This document shows positions 23,455-32,439 of a stretch of DNA of 64,000 nucleotides, piece by piece (position 1 is the stretch's first letter; each line of letters opens with the position of its first letter). Position numbers and translations under genes: made by a program. This DNA comes from Blautia sp. GTDB taxonomy: Bacteria; Bacillota; Clostridia; Lachnospirales; Lachnospiraceae. A model generated the notes under the pieces. The model was not told the DNA's origin, made no database searches, and worked only from the letters and a program-made list of their open reading frames with translations. The stretch covers positions 1 to 64,000 of the forward strand of contig JALFGN010000115.1 in assembly GCA_022777285.1 (NCBI GenBank), written 5' to 3'.

Positions 23455-24291
23455 TTAAAGAATATAAATTTTTCCGTTTTTTATCTCTATTTTTTTCTCT
23501 TTCATCAAATGTCCTACTGCACGTTTGAATGCATTTTTGCTCAGACCAAACTCTCTCTGTATCGTTTCCGGATCTGCCTTGTCATCAAACGGTAAAACCC
23601 CTTCAAATTCCTGAATGATTTCATATACATTCTGTGCATCTTCATAGATTTGAATATAGGCTTTCTGTCTTGCACTCAGAGTGAGCTTTCCATCTTCTCT
23701 CACTGCAGTGACCCTGCATGTCAGTTCTTCTCCCGGTTTATATGCTCCCTGCGCTTCTCTTTTTGGTATCAGACCGGAATATTTTCCGTCAACAGCCACA
23801 AAGACTCCAAAATTATTACTTTTCTCATATACAATTCCCGTAACGGTATCTCCTTCTGTATAAGGAGAATCTGTCTGCAGATAATGATATACTTTCATCG
23901 TTGCACAAAGACGGCTGCTTTTATCAATATACACAGAGACAAGCACTTCCTCTCCTTCGTGTACTTTCTTTGTCTGCTCTTTATAAGGCAAAAAGAGATC
24001 CTTTTCCAGCCCCCAATCAAGGAACGCCCCTATTTTTCCAACCTGTGCTACCTTAAGAAGTCCTGTTTCTCCAAGACAGAGCTTTGGCTGACGGGTCGTT
24101 GCGATCAGACGATCCTGAGAATCCTTGTACAGAAACACAGAAAGCGGATCTCCTTCTTTTGTTCCTGCCGGTACCTGCTTAATCGGAAGCAGCACCCGGT
24201 CTTTTTCTCCTGCATCTTTCTTTTCGCCCAGATACACGCCAAATTCTACCGTTTTCACTACAATAAGTTCCTGTTTCTGACCTAATTTCAT
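23455..24291 (-). CDS. cvfB: S1-like RNA-binding protein, CvfB family
   Basis: Tandem S1-like domains (GLLKVAQVGKIGAFLDWGLEKDLFLPYKEQ; GVFVAVDGKYSGLIPKRE) and C-terminal winged helix. Confidence 0.88.
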   Translation of the reverse strand: MKLGQKQELIVVKTVEFGVYLGEKKDAGEKDRVLLPIKQVPAGTKEGDPLSVFLYKDSQDRLIATTRQPKLCLGETGLLKVAQVGKIGAFLDWGLEKDLFLPYKEQTKKVHEGEEVLVSVYIDKSSRLCATMKVYHYLQTDSPYTEGDTVTGIVYEKSNNFGVFVAVDGKYSGLIPKREAQGAYKPGEELTCRVTAVREDGKLTLSARQKAYIQIYEDAQNVYEIIQEFEGVLPFDDKADPETIQREFGLSKNAFKRAVGHLMKEKKIEIKNGKIYIL

Positions 24292-25034
24292 TCTTCCTTC
24301 TCCTTTAATTCCACTATTGCATAAGGTTCCCCGGCTTCATTACACAAAGCTACTGTATAAATCCCCTTTTCTTCGTGCACCATTGGAATAATCATATCCC
24401 CAAGAACCGCCTGTCCTTTATATTCCGCACGCATCTGCCCAATTTCAAAATTTTCCGGAACATATTCGCAGGCCATTGCCACATACTGCCCATTGTTTAC
24501 ATGATGATTGGTATCCAGATGATGGGGTCTCACACAAAAACTGTCGTGTTTTATATATTCTTTTCCAAATGTAATCTTTCTTGAAGCATAATCCATGGGA
24601 AATTTCTCTTCCAATCTATAAGCTTCCTGCTGTTCTTTTGAAACATTAACCGGAAGACCGGTTTCCGTATTCAGATACGTCCATATGGAATTGGCATATG
24701 CGATTACCTTTCCATCTGCATCTTCCATCGTAAAATTTCTGCTTCCCATAAATCTTCTGAACGCATAAGGCCATGTAGTTATTTTTATTTTCTCACAAAG
24801 GGACGGATATCGCTTTACTACAATCTGCCATGCAGACAATACCCATACCGTATGATTTTCTTCCAGATAATCGATTCCCACTCCCACTTCTTCCGAATGA
24901 AAAGTACTGCAATCCTGAAAATAATTGATTACAGCATTCAATGTCAACTTTCTGTCTTCACCAATTTCACTATATCTTACACAACTGTCAAAAGAATATT
25001 TCATAAGATTCTGCTTTCTTCCTTCTAATTTCAC
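24288..25034 (-). CDS. Acyl-ACP thioesterase (FatA-type, hotdog fold)
   Basis: YSEIGEDRKLTLNAVINYFQDCSTFHSEEVGVG; HHLDTNHHVNNGQYVAMA. Confidence 0.9.
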   Translation of the reverse strand: MKLEGRKQNLMKYSFDSCVRYSEIGEDRKLTLNAVINYFQDCSTFHSEEVGVGIDYLEENHTVWVLSAWQIVVKRYPSLCEKIKITTWPYAFRRFMGSRNFTMEDADGKVIAYANSIWTYLNTETGLPVNVSKEQQEAYRLEEKFPMDYASRKITFGKEYIKHDSFCVRPHHLDTNHHVNNGQYVAMACEYVPENFEIGQMRAEYKGQAVLGDMIIPMVHEEKGIYTVALCNEAGEPYAIVELKEKEE

Positions 25035-25067
25035 ATTTTCATAACTGTTTTATGAATATAAAAGAAA

Positions 25068-25093
25068 ATCCCAGACAACAACCTGTCTGGGAT
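25068..25093 (-). terminator. Terminator downstream of tRNA-Gln
   Basis: ATCCCAGACA-acaacc-TGTCTGGGAT hairpin followed on the minus strand by TTTTCTTTTATA. Confidence 0.7.
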
Positions 25094-25101
25094 ATAAATA
25101 A

Positions 25102-25173
25102 CTGGGCTACAAGGATTCGAACCTTGAAATGACGGAGTCAGAGTCCGTTGCCTTACCGTTTGGCGATAGCCCA
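25102..25173 (-). tRNA. tRNA-Gln (anticodon CTG)
   Basis: Minus strand TGGGCTATCGCC...ACGGACTCTGACTCCGT...CAAGGTTCGAATCCTTGTAGCCCAG; 7-bp acceptor, anticodon loop CTCTGAC, T-loop GGTTCGAATCC; 3' CCA not encoded. Confidence 0.93.
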
Positions 25174-25305
25174 TTGCGTTACAACAAAATGAATTATAGC
25201 CTATGATTTTCAAAAAGTCAACACTTTTTTGAAATTTTTTTTAATTTTTTTTATTTTCCCATCATAGAATGATTTTTGAAGATTATCAGAAAGGAAAAAT
25301 CCAGT

Positions 25306-25842
25306 ATGCCTCCTTATATGATCCTTGTAAATCGTGACCATCCGCTGAATCCTTATTACATTCCTCCTGACCTGACCGAACCGAACATCCCTTTCTATGC
25401 TCCGGGTAATGATCCAAGACGTCTGCTCCATCCTGCAGCAGCCTCTGCTGCAGAACAACTTTTCGAAAGCGCCCATCAGAATAAAATTTATCTGTGGGGT
25501 ATTTCCGGCTATCGTTCTTATGAACGGCAAAAAGAGCTGTATCAGGCCGCATCCGGCCGTTCCACTGTAGCTCCACCGGGATGTAGCGAACATCAGACCG
25601 GTTTCGCTCTTGATGTATCCTGTGCCTCCCAGGGCTATGAGCTGGAGGAAAGTTTTGCATTTTGTCCGGAAGGAAAGTGGCTTGCTTCCCATGCATCCCT
25701 TTTTGGTTTTATCATTCGCTATCCGAAAAACAAAGAATCCATAACCGGCTTTCCATGGGAACCCTGGCATATTCGCTATATTGGTCCGGAAATTGCTTCC
25801 TGTATAAACCTTACCGGACTTACATTGGAAGAATTACTGTAA
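25306..25842 (+). CDS. D-alanyl-D-alanine carboxypeptidase, VanY-like family
   Basis: WGISGYRSYERQKELY, APPGCSEHQTGFALDV and GFPWEPWHIRYIG Zn-binding motifs; ATG at 25306 after AGAAAGG. Confidence 0.9.
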   Translation: MPPYMILVNRDHPLNPYYIPPDLTEPNIPFYAPGNDPRRLLHPAAASAAEQLFESAHQNKIYLWGISGYRSYERQKELYQAASGRSTVAPPGCSEHQTGFALDVSCASQGYELEESFAFCPEGKWLASHASLFGFIIRYPKNKESITGFPWEPWHIRYIGPEIASCINLTGLTLEELL

Positions 25843-25933
25843 AAAGGCAGAAAAACAGATGGAACGCCTTTGAATTTCACACAAAAAGTGCTATAATGGT
25901 CAAAAGATAAAGCATTTGCAAAGGAGCCTTTTT

Positions 25934-27397
25934 ATGAGAGCTTTAAATTTAACTTTACTTACTGATTTGTATGAACTGACTATGATGCAGGGTTATTTTA
26001 AAAACCCTACGGATCAGATTGTAGTCTTTGATGCCTTTTACCGTAAAAACCCATGCGATGGCGGATATGCCATTTGCGCAGGACTGGAACAGGTTGTTGA
26101 ATACATTCGTGACCTTCATTTTGCTCCTGATGATATTGATTATCTCAGATCTCTTCATATTTTCGACACAGACTTTCTGGAATATCTGAGGGGATTTCAT
26201 TTTACCGGTGACATTTATGCCATTCCTGAGGGAACGGTCATCTTTCCGAGAGAACCAGTCATTAAGGTCATTGCACCGGTCATGGAAGCACAACTGATTG
26301 AAACAGCACTGCTTAATATTTTAAACCATCAGTCCTTAATTGCCACGAAAGCATCCAGAGTAGTGTATGCAGCAAAAGGCGACGGAATTATGGAATTTGG
26401 CCTTCGCCGCGCTCAGGGACCTGATGCCGGCATTTATGGCGCAAGAGCCGCTATGATCGGAGGCTGCATCGGTACTTCCAATGTGCTCACCGGTCAGATG
26501 TTTGATGTACCCGTAAAGGGAACCCATGCCCATAGCTGGATCATGAGCTTTCCGGACGAATACACTGCATTTAAGACCTATTCCAAACTCTATCCGGATG
26601 CCTGCATTCTTCTTGTGGATACTTACGATGTTCTCAATTCCGGTGTTCCAAATGCAATCCGCGTATTCCAGGAAATGAAGGAAGAAGGTATTCCATTGAA
26701 AGGATATGGTATCCGCATCGACAGCGGTGACCTGGCATACCTTTCCAAACAGGCATATAAGATGCTGGCAGATGCCGGTTTTGAAGATGCCATTATTTCT
26801 GCGTCCAGCGATCTTGACGAATATCTGATTGACAGTTTAAAAGCTCAGGGTGCAAAAATTAATTCCTGGGGTGTCGGTACCAATCTGATCACATCCAACG
26901 ATCATCCGGCCTTTGGCGGCGTTTACAAGCTGGCTGCTATTAAAGCCAAAGAAGATCAGGACTTTGTTCCTAAAATCAAACTCTCTGAAAATGTAGAAAA
27001 AGTAACAAATCCAGGTAACAAGACCATTTATCGTATTTATGACAAAGAAACCGGAAAAATCCGTGCCGATTTGATCTGCCTGGCTTATGAGGTCTTTGAT
27101 CCAGAAGAAGATATGATTATTTTTGATCCTATGGCCACATGGAAAAAGACCAAGATCACCGGCGGAACCTATACTCTGCGTGAGCTTTTAATTCCTGTCT
27201 TCCTGAAAGGAGAATGTGTCTATACTTCTCCTTCCGTTATGGAAATCCGGGAAATCTGTAAAAAAGAAAAAGAGACTCTGTGGGATGAAACTTTACGTCT
27301 TGTAAATCCACAGGAAGTTTATGTAGATTTGTCCGATAAACTGTTTAAAATCAAATCCGATCTCCTGGAAGAAATGGGCAAAGCTGCAATCGAATAA
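25934..27397 (+). CDS. pncB: Nicotinate phosphoribosyltransferase
   Basis: LTLLTDLYELTMMQGYF, EFGLRRAQGPDAGIYGARAAMIGGCIGTSNV, IRIDSGDLAYLSKQ. Confidence 0.95.
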   Translation: MRALNLTLLTDLYELTMMQGYFKNPTDQIVVFDAFYRKNPCDGGYAICAGLEQVVEYIRDLHFAPDDIDYLRSLHIFDTDFLEYLRGFHFTGDIYAIPEGTVIFPREPVIKVIAPVMEAQLIETALLNILNHQSLIATKASRVVYAAKGDGIMEFGLRRAQGPDAGIYGARAAMIGGCIGTSNVLTGQMFDVPVKGTHAHSWIMSFPDEYTAFKTYSKLYPDACILLVDTYDVLNSGVPNAIRVFQEMKEEGIPLKGYGIRIDSGDLAYLSKQAYKMLADAGFEDAIISASSDLDEYLIDSLKAQGAKINSWGVGTNLITSNDHPAFGGVYKLAAIKAKEDQDFVPKIKLSENVEKVTNPGNKTIYRIYDKETGKIRADLICLAYEVFDPEEDMIIFDPMATWKKTKITGGTYTLRELLIPVFLKGECVYTSPSVMEIREICKKEKETLWDETLRLVNPQEVYVDLSDKLFKIKSDLLEEMGKAAIE

Positions 27398-27418
27398 AAA
27401 ACATTCTATGTATAAAAA

Positions 27419-27464
27419 GCACCTGAAAACTGCCTGTCTGTTCTGCAGTTTTCAGGTGTTTTTT
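27419..27464 (+). terminator. Intrinsic terminator downstream of pncB
   Basis: CACCTGAAAACTGC - loop - GCAGTTTTCAGGTG TTTTTT; 14-bp perfect stem. Confidence 0.9.
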
Positions 27465-27465
27465 A

Positions 27466-28005
27466 TTATTCCATCTGTCGACCAAGAAATCCTGCTGCTG
27501 CCTGTGTCAGTTTCAGTTCCGTATCTGTAAAATCCTTCTCCTCATTTTTTGTAAAAATAACAACCGATCCAATACTGTCTCCTGCACAGATAATCGAAGA
27601 AAATGCCTGAGCAGAATATCCGCCGCTGTCACTTTCTGCTATTTTTACTATATTGTCCTGATTTGTCCGGGCACTTTTCCTCGCATTGATCACTTCCTCC
27701 AGTTCCGGATGGATTCTTTTCCCTGTATATTCTTTTGCTCCTGCTCCGGAAGCTGCAATAATCTGATCATGATCGGTTATACATGCTGTGTATCCCGATA
27801 CCTGTGCCAGACTTTCCACATATTCTTTTGCAAAACTACCCAGCTCTCCTATAGGGGAATACTTCTTTAGAATAATTTCCCCTTCTCTGTCTGTAAAAAT
27901 CTCAAGAGGATCACTTTCTCTGATACGCAAAGTTCTTCGTATTTCTTTCGGTATAACCACTCTTCCCAGATCATCGATCCGTCGAACAATTCCTGTCGCT
28001 TTCAT
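27466..28005 (-). CDS. spoVT: Stage V sporulation protein T (AbrB/GAF-type regulator)
   Basis: MKATGIVRRIDDLGRVVIPKEIRRTLRIRESDPLEIFTDREGEIILKKYSP; start at MKATG rather than the upstream ORF-track start. Confidence 0.93.
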   Translation of the reverse strand: MKATGIVRRIDDLGRVVIPKEIRRTLRIRESDPLEIFTDREGEIILKKYSPIGELGSFAKEYVESLAQVSGYTACITDHDQIIAASGAGAKEYTGKRIHPELEEVINARKSARTNQDNIVKIAESDSGGYSAQAFSSIICAGDSIGSVVIFTKNEEKDFTDTELKLTQAAAGFLGRQME

Positions 28006-28109
28006 AAAAAAATTCCTCCGTTTACTGTACTTTCCATTACTGGAATTAGTATCTGTAAATGGAGGAATTTTTATTCTCTTGCCAGAAAATTCTTTCACAG
28101 CAAATCATC

Positions 28110-29657
28110 TCAGGAAATGCTGTCTGTGTGTTTCTCACGCTCTTTCAGATACTTCTTTGCATCTTTAAAAAAGCTCGCCAGAATCAAAATCAATATAATT
28201 CCAATTGGAAATGCTGCTATAATTGCCACAGACTGAAGACTGTTCATAGAATTTTCCGAAAAAATCAAAGCAATCGGAAACAGAATAAACAACACAGCCC
28301 AGAAGGTTCTTACCCGTTTGTCCGGTTCTTCATCTGCCTTCAGGAATTTATAAGAATAAGAAGAGACCACCATGGTAAGTGCATCAAAAGTTGTAGAATA
28401 AAAAGCAATCATAGTAATAACAAGCACGACCAGTACCAGTTTTGGCAAAGGCAGTGTATTCAGAATCTCTACAATAATCTGTGACGTATCTGTTCCGTTT
28501 TCTACTTCTCCTACTACATCGATCACACCTTTTATCTGCTTGGAAAGCCCATAATTTCCAAGTACAATAAAGGACATAAAAGTCCCTGCCAGTCCACACG
28601 CATAGGCACCCAGAACGGTATTTCTTATAGTTCTTCCCTTACTGATTACACCAATAAAAAACGGTGTTGCTACACACCATGCAAGCCAGTATGCCCAATA
28701 GAAAATGCTCCAGTTCTGTACAAAAGATGTTTCTCTTGCAGGATCCATCCAGGTTGCCATTCCTATAAAATTCTGTGCCAGATTCCCGATTGAAGAAATG
28801 CCTGTCTCCAGAATATATCTGCACTCTCCACCGAAAATCAGCACATATCCTATAAGAAAAAAGAAAAGATACGCACAGATGCCTGCCAGTCTCGATACGC
28901 CTTTCATGCCAAACCATACCGTCAGTGTATAAACAAAAGCAATCATAAGTAAAATAAGAATGGTGAGCGTAATTCCGGGATTCAATCCAAAGACATTCCC
29001 AAGTGCTCTTGCAAGAAGTGGTGTTGCAAGAGAAAATGTTGTGGCCGTTCCTGCCAGAAGTGCAATAACAGCAAGAAGATCAATGATTCTTCCCCAGAAG
29101 CCATCGACTCGATCTCCCAGAATCGGCCTGCAGGCTTCTGAAAACTTCTGTTTTTCTCTTCCTCTTACATGAATCATAAATCCAAATGCAACTGCAAGTA
29201 CAATATAAAAACTCCATGCAATGGGCCCCCAGTGGAACAGGGTATATGTAGGTGCCCATTTCTGCATTCCACCCAGGGCTATAATATGAGGATCATTGCC
29301 GTACAGTGCCCATTCGCAAAGAGAGTAGAATAAAATATCGGCTGCCATGGTAGATGTAAAAATCATGGTTCCCCACTGAAATGTATTGTATTTGGGTTTT
29401 TCCAGATTTCCAAGTTTAATGTTTCCATATTTTGAAAAAGCCATATACAAAGAGCAAATGACTGCTCCCACTCCAAGAACCACATAATAAATTCCCATAT
29501 CATTTCCCAGGAAATTTCTTATGATACCCAGTATGTTTTTTGACTGTTCCGGCATGATTATAAAGACTGTAAACAATGCAAGTATCACTATAAGTGGTAC
29601 GATCATGGTAGATAAATCCAGTCTTTCCATCAATTTTTTATTCTTCTTTTTGTTCAT
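28110..29657 (-). CDS. BCCT family transporter (betaine/carnitine/choline)
   Basis: 515 aa, about 12 TM helices, MIFTSTMAADILFYSLCEWALY, HWGPIAWSFYIVLAVAFGFMIH, FYWAYWLAWCVATPFFIGVISKGRTIR. Confidence 0.92.
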   Translation of the reverse strand: MNKKKNKKLMERLDLSTMIVPLIVILALFTVFIIMPEQSKNILGIIRNFLGNDMGIYYVVLGVGAVICSLYMAFSKYGNIKLGNLEKPKYNTFQWGTMIFTSTMAADILFYSLCEWALYGNDPHIIALGGMQKWAPTYTLFHWGPIAWSFYIVLAVAFGFMIHVRGREKQKFSEACRPILGDRVDGFWGRIIDLLAVIALLAGTATTFSLATPLLARALGNVFGLNPGITLTILILLMIAFVYTLTVWFGMKGVSRLAGICAYLFFFLIGYVLIFGGECRYILETGISSIGNLAQNFIGMATWMDPARETSFVQNWSIFYWAYWLAWCVATPFFIGVISKGRTIRNTVLGAYACGLAGTFMSFIVLGNYGLSKQIKGVIDVVGEVENGTDTSQIIVEILNTLPLPKLVLVVLVITMIAFYSTTFDALTMVVSSYSYKFLKADEEPDKRVRTFWAVLFILFPIALIFSENSMNSLQSVAIIAAFPIGIILILILASFFKDAKKYLKEREKHTDSIS

Positions 29658-29697
29658 ATTCCAGCCTTCTTTCTCTCTCCATCTCGATGATTTGATT

Positions 29698-30570
29698 TCA
29701 TTTTTGTTTCAATTCTTCTGTATCATAACAGTATTCATACTGTCCTTGAGGGGTACAAAAACAGATTCCTTCTACTGCCCCTTTGCTGTTTTTTGCAGGA
29801 TAGATTCCATAAATCTGTCCTTCCGTACATCCAATCTTTTTTGCAATAGTTTCCATTATTTTGGATCCAGAATGTGTTTTATAAGTTTCATCAAATTCTC
29901 TCAGTTCATCCAAAGAATCAAACTCATAAATCTCCTCCTGTCTGTACTTTCTTGTTTTCATAACAAGTTCATCTATATGATCGATATAAATATTTTCCCA
30001 CATTTTATCTGCTGTTTCTGGCTGCTGATATTCTTTTTCCAATATAGAAAGAAACTTTTTACTGAAATCTTCTGACCAGAATGTATGTCCCAACATATAC
30101 CAGGAATTCTCTCCTCCAATGGTCACGGAAGTAATTCTTCCCTCCGGATTTTCTTCTACACACCATTCATTTGTTTTTCCTTCTGCATAAAGAACCGAAT
30201 AATAACTTTCGTCTACTTCCTGTTCAAACGGGTTCTCAGAAAAATAATTATCCGCACTGCATACATAAGTATTTTTGAGGTAGTCCTTTGCGGCATAGAT
30301 GGAACTGCTATTATTTTTCACAAGATACTCTTTATTTTCAATTACTTTTACTCCCAGTTTTTTCTCGAGATACTGAAACTGTTCTTTTTTATAACCAACT
30401 ACGACTATGATTTCTTTGATTCCTGCTTCCTTCAGTTGACGAATCTGCCGTTCGATCAAAATTTCTCCTCTTACACAAATCAACGCTTTTGGTTTTTCAT
30501 AAGAAATAGGAGCAAATCTACTGGAAAGACCGGCAGCCATAATCACTGCATTTTCCACTCTATATGACAT
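29698..30570 (-). CDS. licC: LicC-like nucleotidyltransferase (phosphocholine cytidylyltransferase family) with truncated kinase-linker tail
   Basis: AVIMAAGLSSRFAPISYEKPKALICVRGEILIERQIRQLKEAGIKEIIVVVGYKKEQF; CSADNYFSENPF; C-terminal tail resembles the linker of the adjacent fusion protein. Confidence 0.8.
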   Translation of the reverse strand: MSYRVENAVIMAAGLSSRFAPISYEKPKALICVRGEILIERQIRQLKEAGIKEIIVVVGYKKEQFQYLEKKLGVKVIENKEYLVKNNSSSIYAAKDYLKNTYVCSADNYFSENPFEQEVDESYYSVLYAEGKTNEWCVEENPEGRITSVTIGGENSWYMLGHTFWSEDFSKKFLSILEKEYQQPETADKMWENIYIDHIDELVMKTRKYRQEEIYEFDSLDELREFDETYKTHSGSKIMETIAKKIGCTEGQIYGIYPAKNSKGAVEGICFCTPQGQYEYCYDTEELKQK

Positions 30571-32308
30571 TTTTCTGTTCTTCCTTTACATATTTATAAT
30601 ATTCTTTTGCATACCGATACTGCCGCAGAGAGTATTCTCCGAACTCTACTCCTTCTCTCCGCTTTACTTCACACCAGTTGCTCCATAAAAGTCCACACAC
30701 AGCAATATAAGCGTAGATTTTTACTCTCACAGGTGCTTCACAGCCTTCTATATAATAAGCCTGTATCAATTGATCTACTTGATTTTTATCATACATGGCA
30801 TACACTGCAAACATCGCAATATCCACATCTGTGTCCTGCATTCCTGCATACTCCCAGTCGATCAGACGAATCTGATTTTCTGTCATAAGGAAATTATCGG
30901 ATACAGAATCAATATGGCACAATCCCAGGTGCTTTGGCTGCTGATTCAGATATTCCTTCAGCTCATAAACTTTCGCCTTCGTTTTTTCATAATCCCTGTA
31001 ACAGGATGGTTCTCCCTTCCAAAGGCTTTCATAATACTCCATTCTTTCAAAAATATCAAATGCATGCCCAACTTGTACACCAGACTGATGAAATCTGCGT
31101 AGCACCTGCATGCATGCCCGCACCTCTTGTTCATTTCCCGCATCACAGCATCTTGCATTCTCAATAAACTCTGTCAATTTATATCCTGTTTCCGGATCAA
31201 TAAATCGAACGGTATCACAAATACCAAGTTTTTTGATTGCCTGATATACCTTATACTCCTGCTTACGATCGATCATCATTTCTGTACCTTCACCGGGAAT
31301 TCGCATAATATATTTTTTCCCCTGGCATCGGAACATAAAAGAACGATTGGTCATTCCTTTTTTCAGAATCTGAATTTCTTCCAATTCTTCCGTCTTACAA
31401 TTCAGAATGTCCGCAATCTGTGTAAGAATTTTTGAATCCAGCTGTTTTGACTGATCATCCAGTTCGCGAAGCTGTTCATAAGTATTAATCTCATAAACGG
31501 TTCTTGCAGATACGATTCTTGCAGCCACAAACATCTTCCCATCCTGGATCAGTGCACTTTCCCAGAAAGCATTGGTATAAGATTTCTTCCTGCTCAATTC
31601 TTTCATTCTGCTGCGCAGCATCTCTGCTTCTTTCTCCAGGATATATGCGATGCCCACCATAGAATTCCCGCTCTTCTCGGCATCTACAGATACCAGTTCC
31701 AGTTTTCTGTTTACACGAACATCACTTTCATCGTCCACCAGATCCGTAACCATATACCAGGAATACAGTTCTCTTTCCGAAAATGGATTATTTTCACACC
31801 ATACATCACAAGGAACGATATAAGTATTTGAAATCCTGTCATTTGCCAGAAGAAGAGAATGCAGATTATTATGCTCCCCATATTCTCTGTTCACAATGAG
31901 ATTGACGCCGTATTCATCGATCAGATATTCATATTGTTCCTTCATAAATCCCACTACGATGTCAATCTGGTAGATTCCCACCTCATGAAGCTGTTTGATT
32001 AACCGTTCGATCATCGGTTCCCCATTTATTTCGATCAGACCTTTTGGAATTTCCCGATTCATAGGTACCATACGGATACCAAAACCTGCTGCCAGTATTA
32101 CTGCGTTCCTTGGTTTTTTCTTTTCAAATTCTTTTTCTGATTTTTCTGTAATAGCATAATCTTTTGTAAGATAGGATTCTTTTATCAATGCATTTAAGGA
32201 CTGATTCACTTTTCCAAGAGAATAGCCTGTCCGTTCTGTCAATACACGCTGATTTTCATATCCATCACGAGCGATATCGTTCATTATATCACATTCTTGT
32301 ATATTCAT
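30560..32308 (-). CDS. Fusion protein: winged-helix domain, LicC-like nucleotidyltransferase, LicA-like choline kinase/phosphotransferase
   Basis: N-terminal wHTH-like NDIARDGYENQRVLTERTGYSLGKVNQSLNALIKE; AVILAAGFGIRMVPMNREIPKGLIEINGEPMIERLIKQL; kinase motifs GLCHIDSVSDNFLM and IRLIDWEYAGMQDTDVDIA. ATG 32308 follows GAGGTG. Confidence 0.85.
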   Translation of the reverse strand: MNIQECDIMNDIARDGYENQRVLTERTGYSLGKVNQSLNALIKESYLTKDYAITEKSEKEFEKKKPRNAVILAAGFGIRMVPMNREIPKGLIEINGEPMIERLIKQLHEVGIYQIDIVVGFMKEQYEYLIDEYGVNLIVNREYGEHNNLHSLLLANDRISNTYIVPCDVWCENNPFSERELYSWYMVTDLVDDESDVRVNRKLELVSVDAEKSGNSMVGIAYILEKEAEMLRSRMKELSRKKSYTNAFWESALIQDGKMFVAARIVSARTVYEINTYEQLRELDDQSKQLDSKILTQIADILNCKTEELEEIQILKKGMTNRSFMFRCQGKKYIMRIPGEGTEMMIDRKQEYKVYQAIKKLGICDTVRFIDPETGYKLTEFIENARCCDAGNEQEVRACMQVLRRFHQSGVQVGHAFDIFERMEYYESLWKGEPSCYRDYEKTKAKVYELKEYLNQQPKHLGLCHIDSVSDNFLMTENQIRLIDWEYAGMQDTDVDIAMFAVYAMYDKNQVDQLIQAYYIEGCEAPVRVKIYAYIAVCGLLWSNWCEVKRREGVEFGEYSLRQYRYAKEYYKYVKEEQKNVI

Positions 32309-32390
32309 GTAATCACCTCTTTGATTTTTCGTGAACATTTTGTTTTATTCATACTCTACTACCACATCTTTTTTTTGTCAAGACTAAAAA

Positions 32391-32426
32391 AGAAAGCTAC
32401 TGTTCTCCACAGGCCAGTAGCTTTCT
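32391..32426 (-). terminator. Intrinsic terminator downstream of the HAD gene
   Basis: AGAAAGCTACTG - loop - CAGTAGCTTTCT, then TTTTTTAG on the minus strand. Confidence 0.8.
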
Positions 32427-32439
32427 CTTCGAATCGATC

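Noticed and set aside
25210-25770. 186-aa minus-strand ORF
   Set aside because: Antisense of the VanY-like carboxypeptidase, which has intact Zn motifs and RBS.
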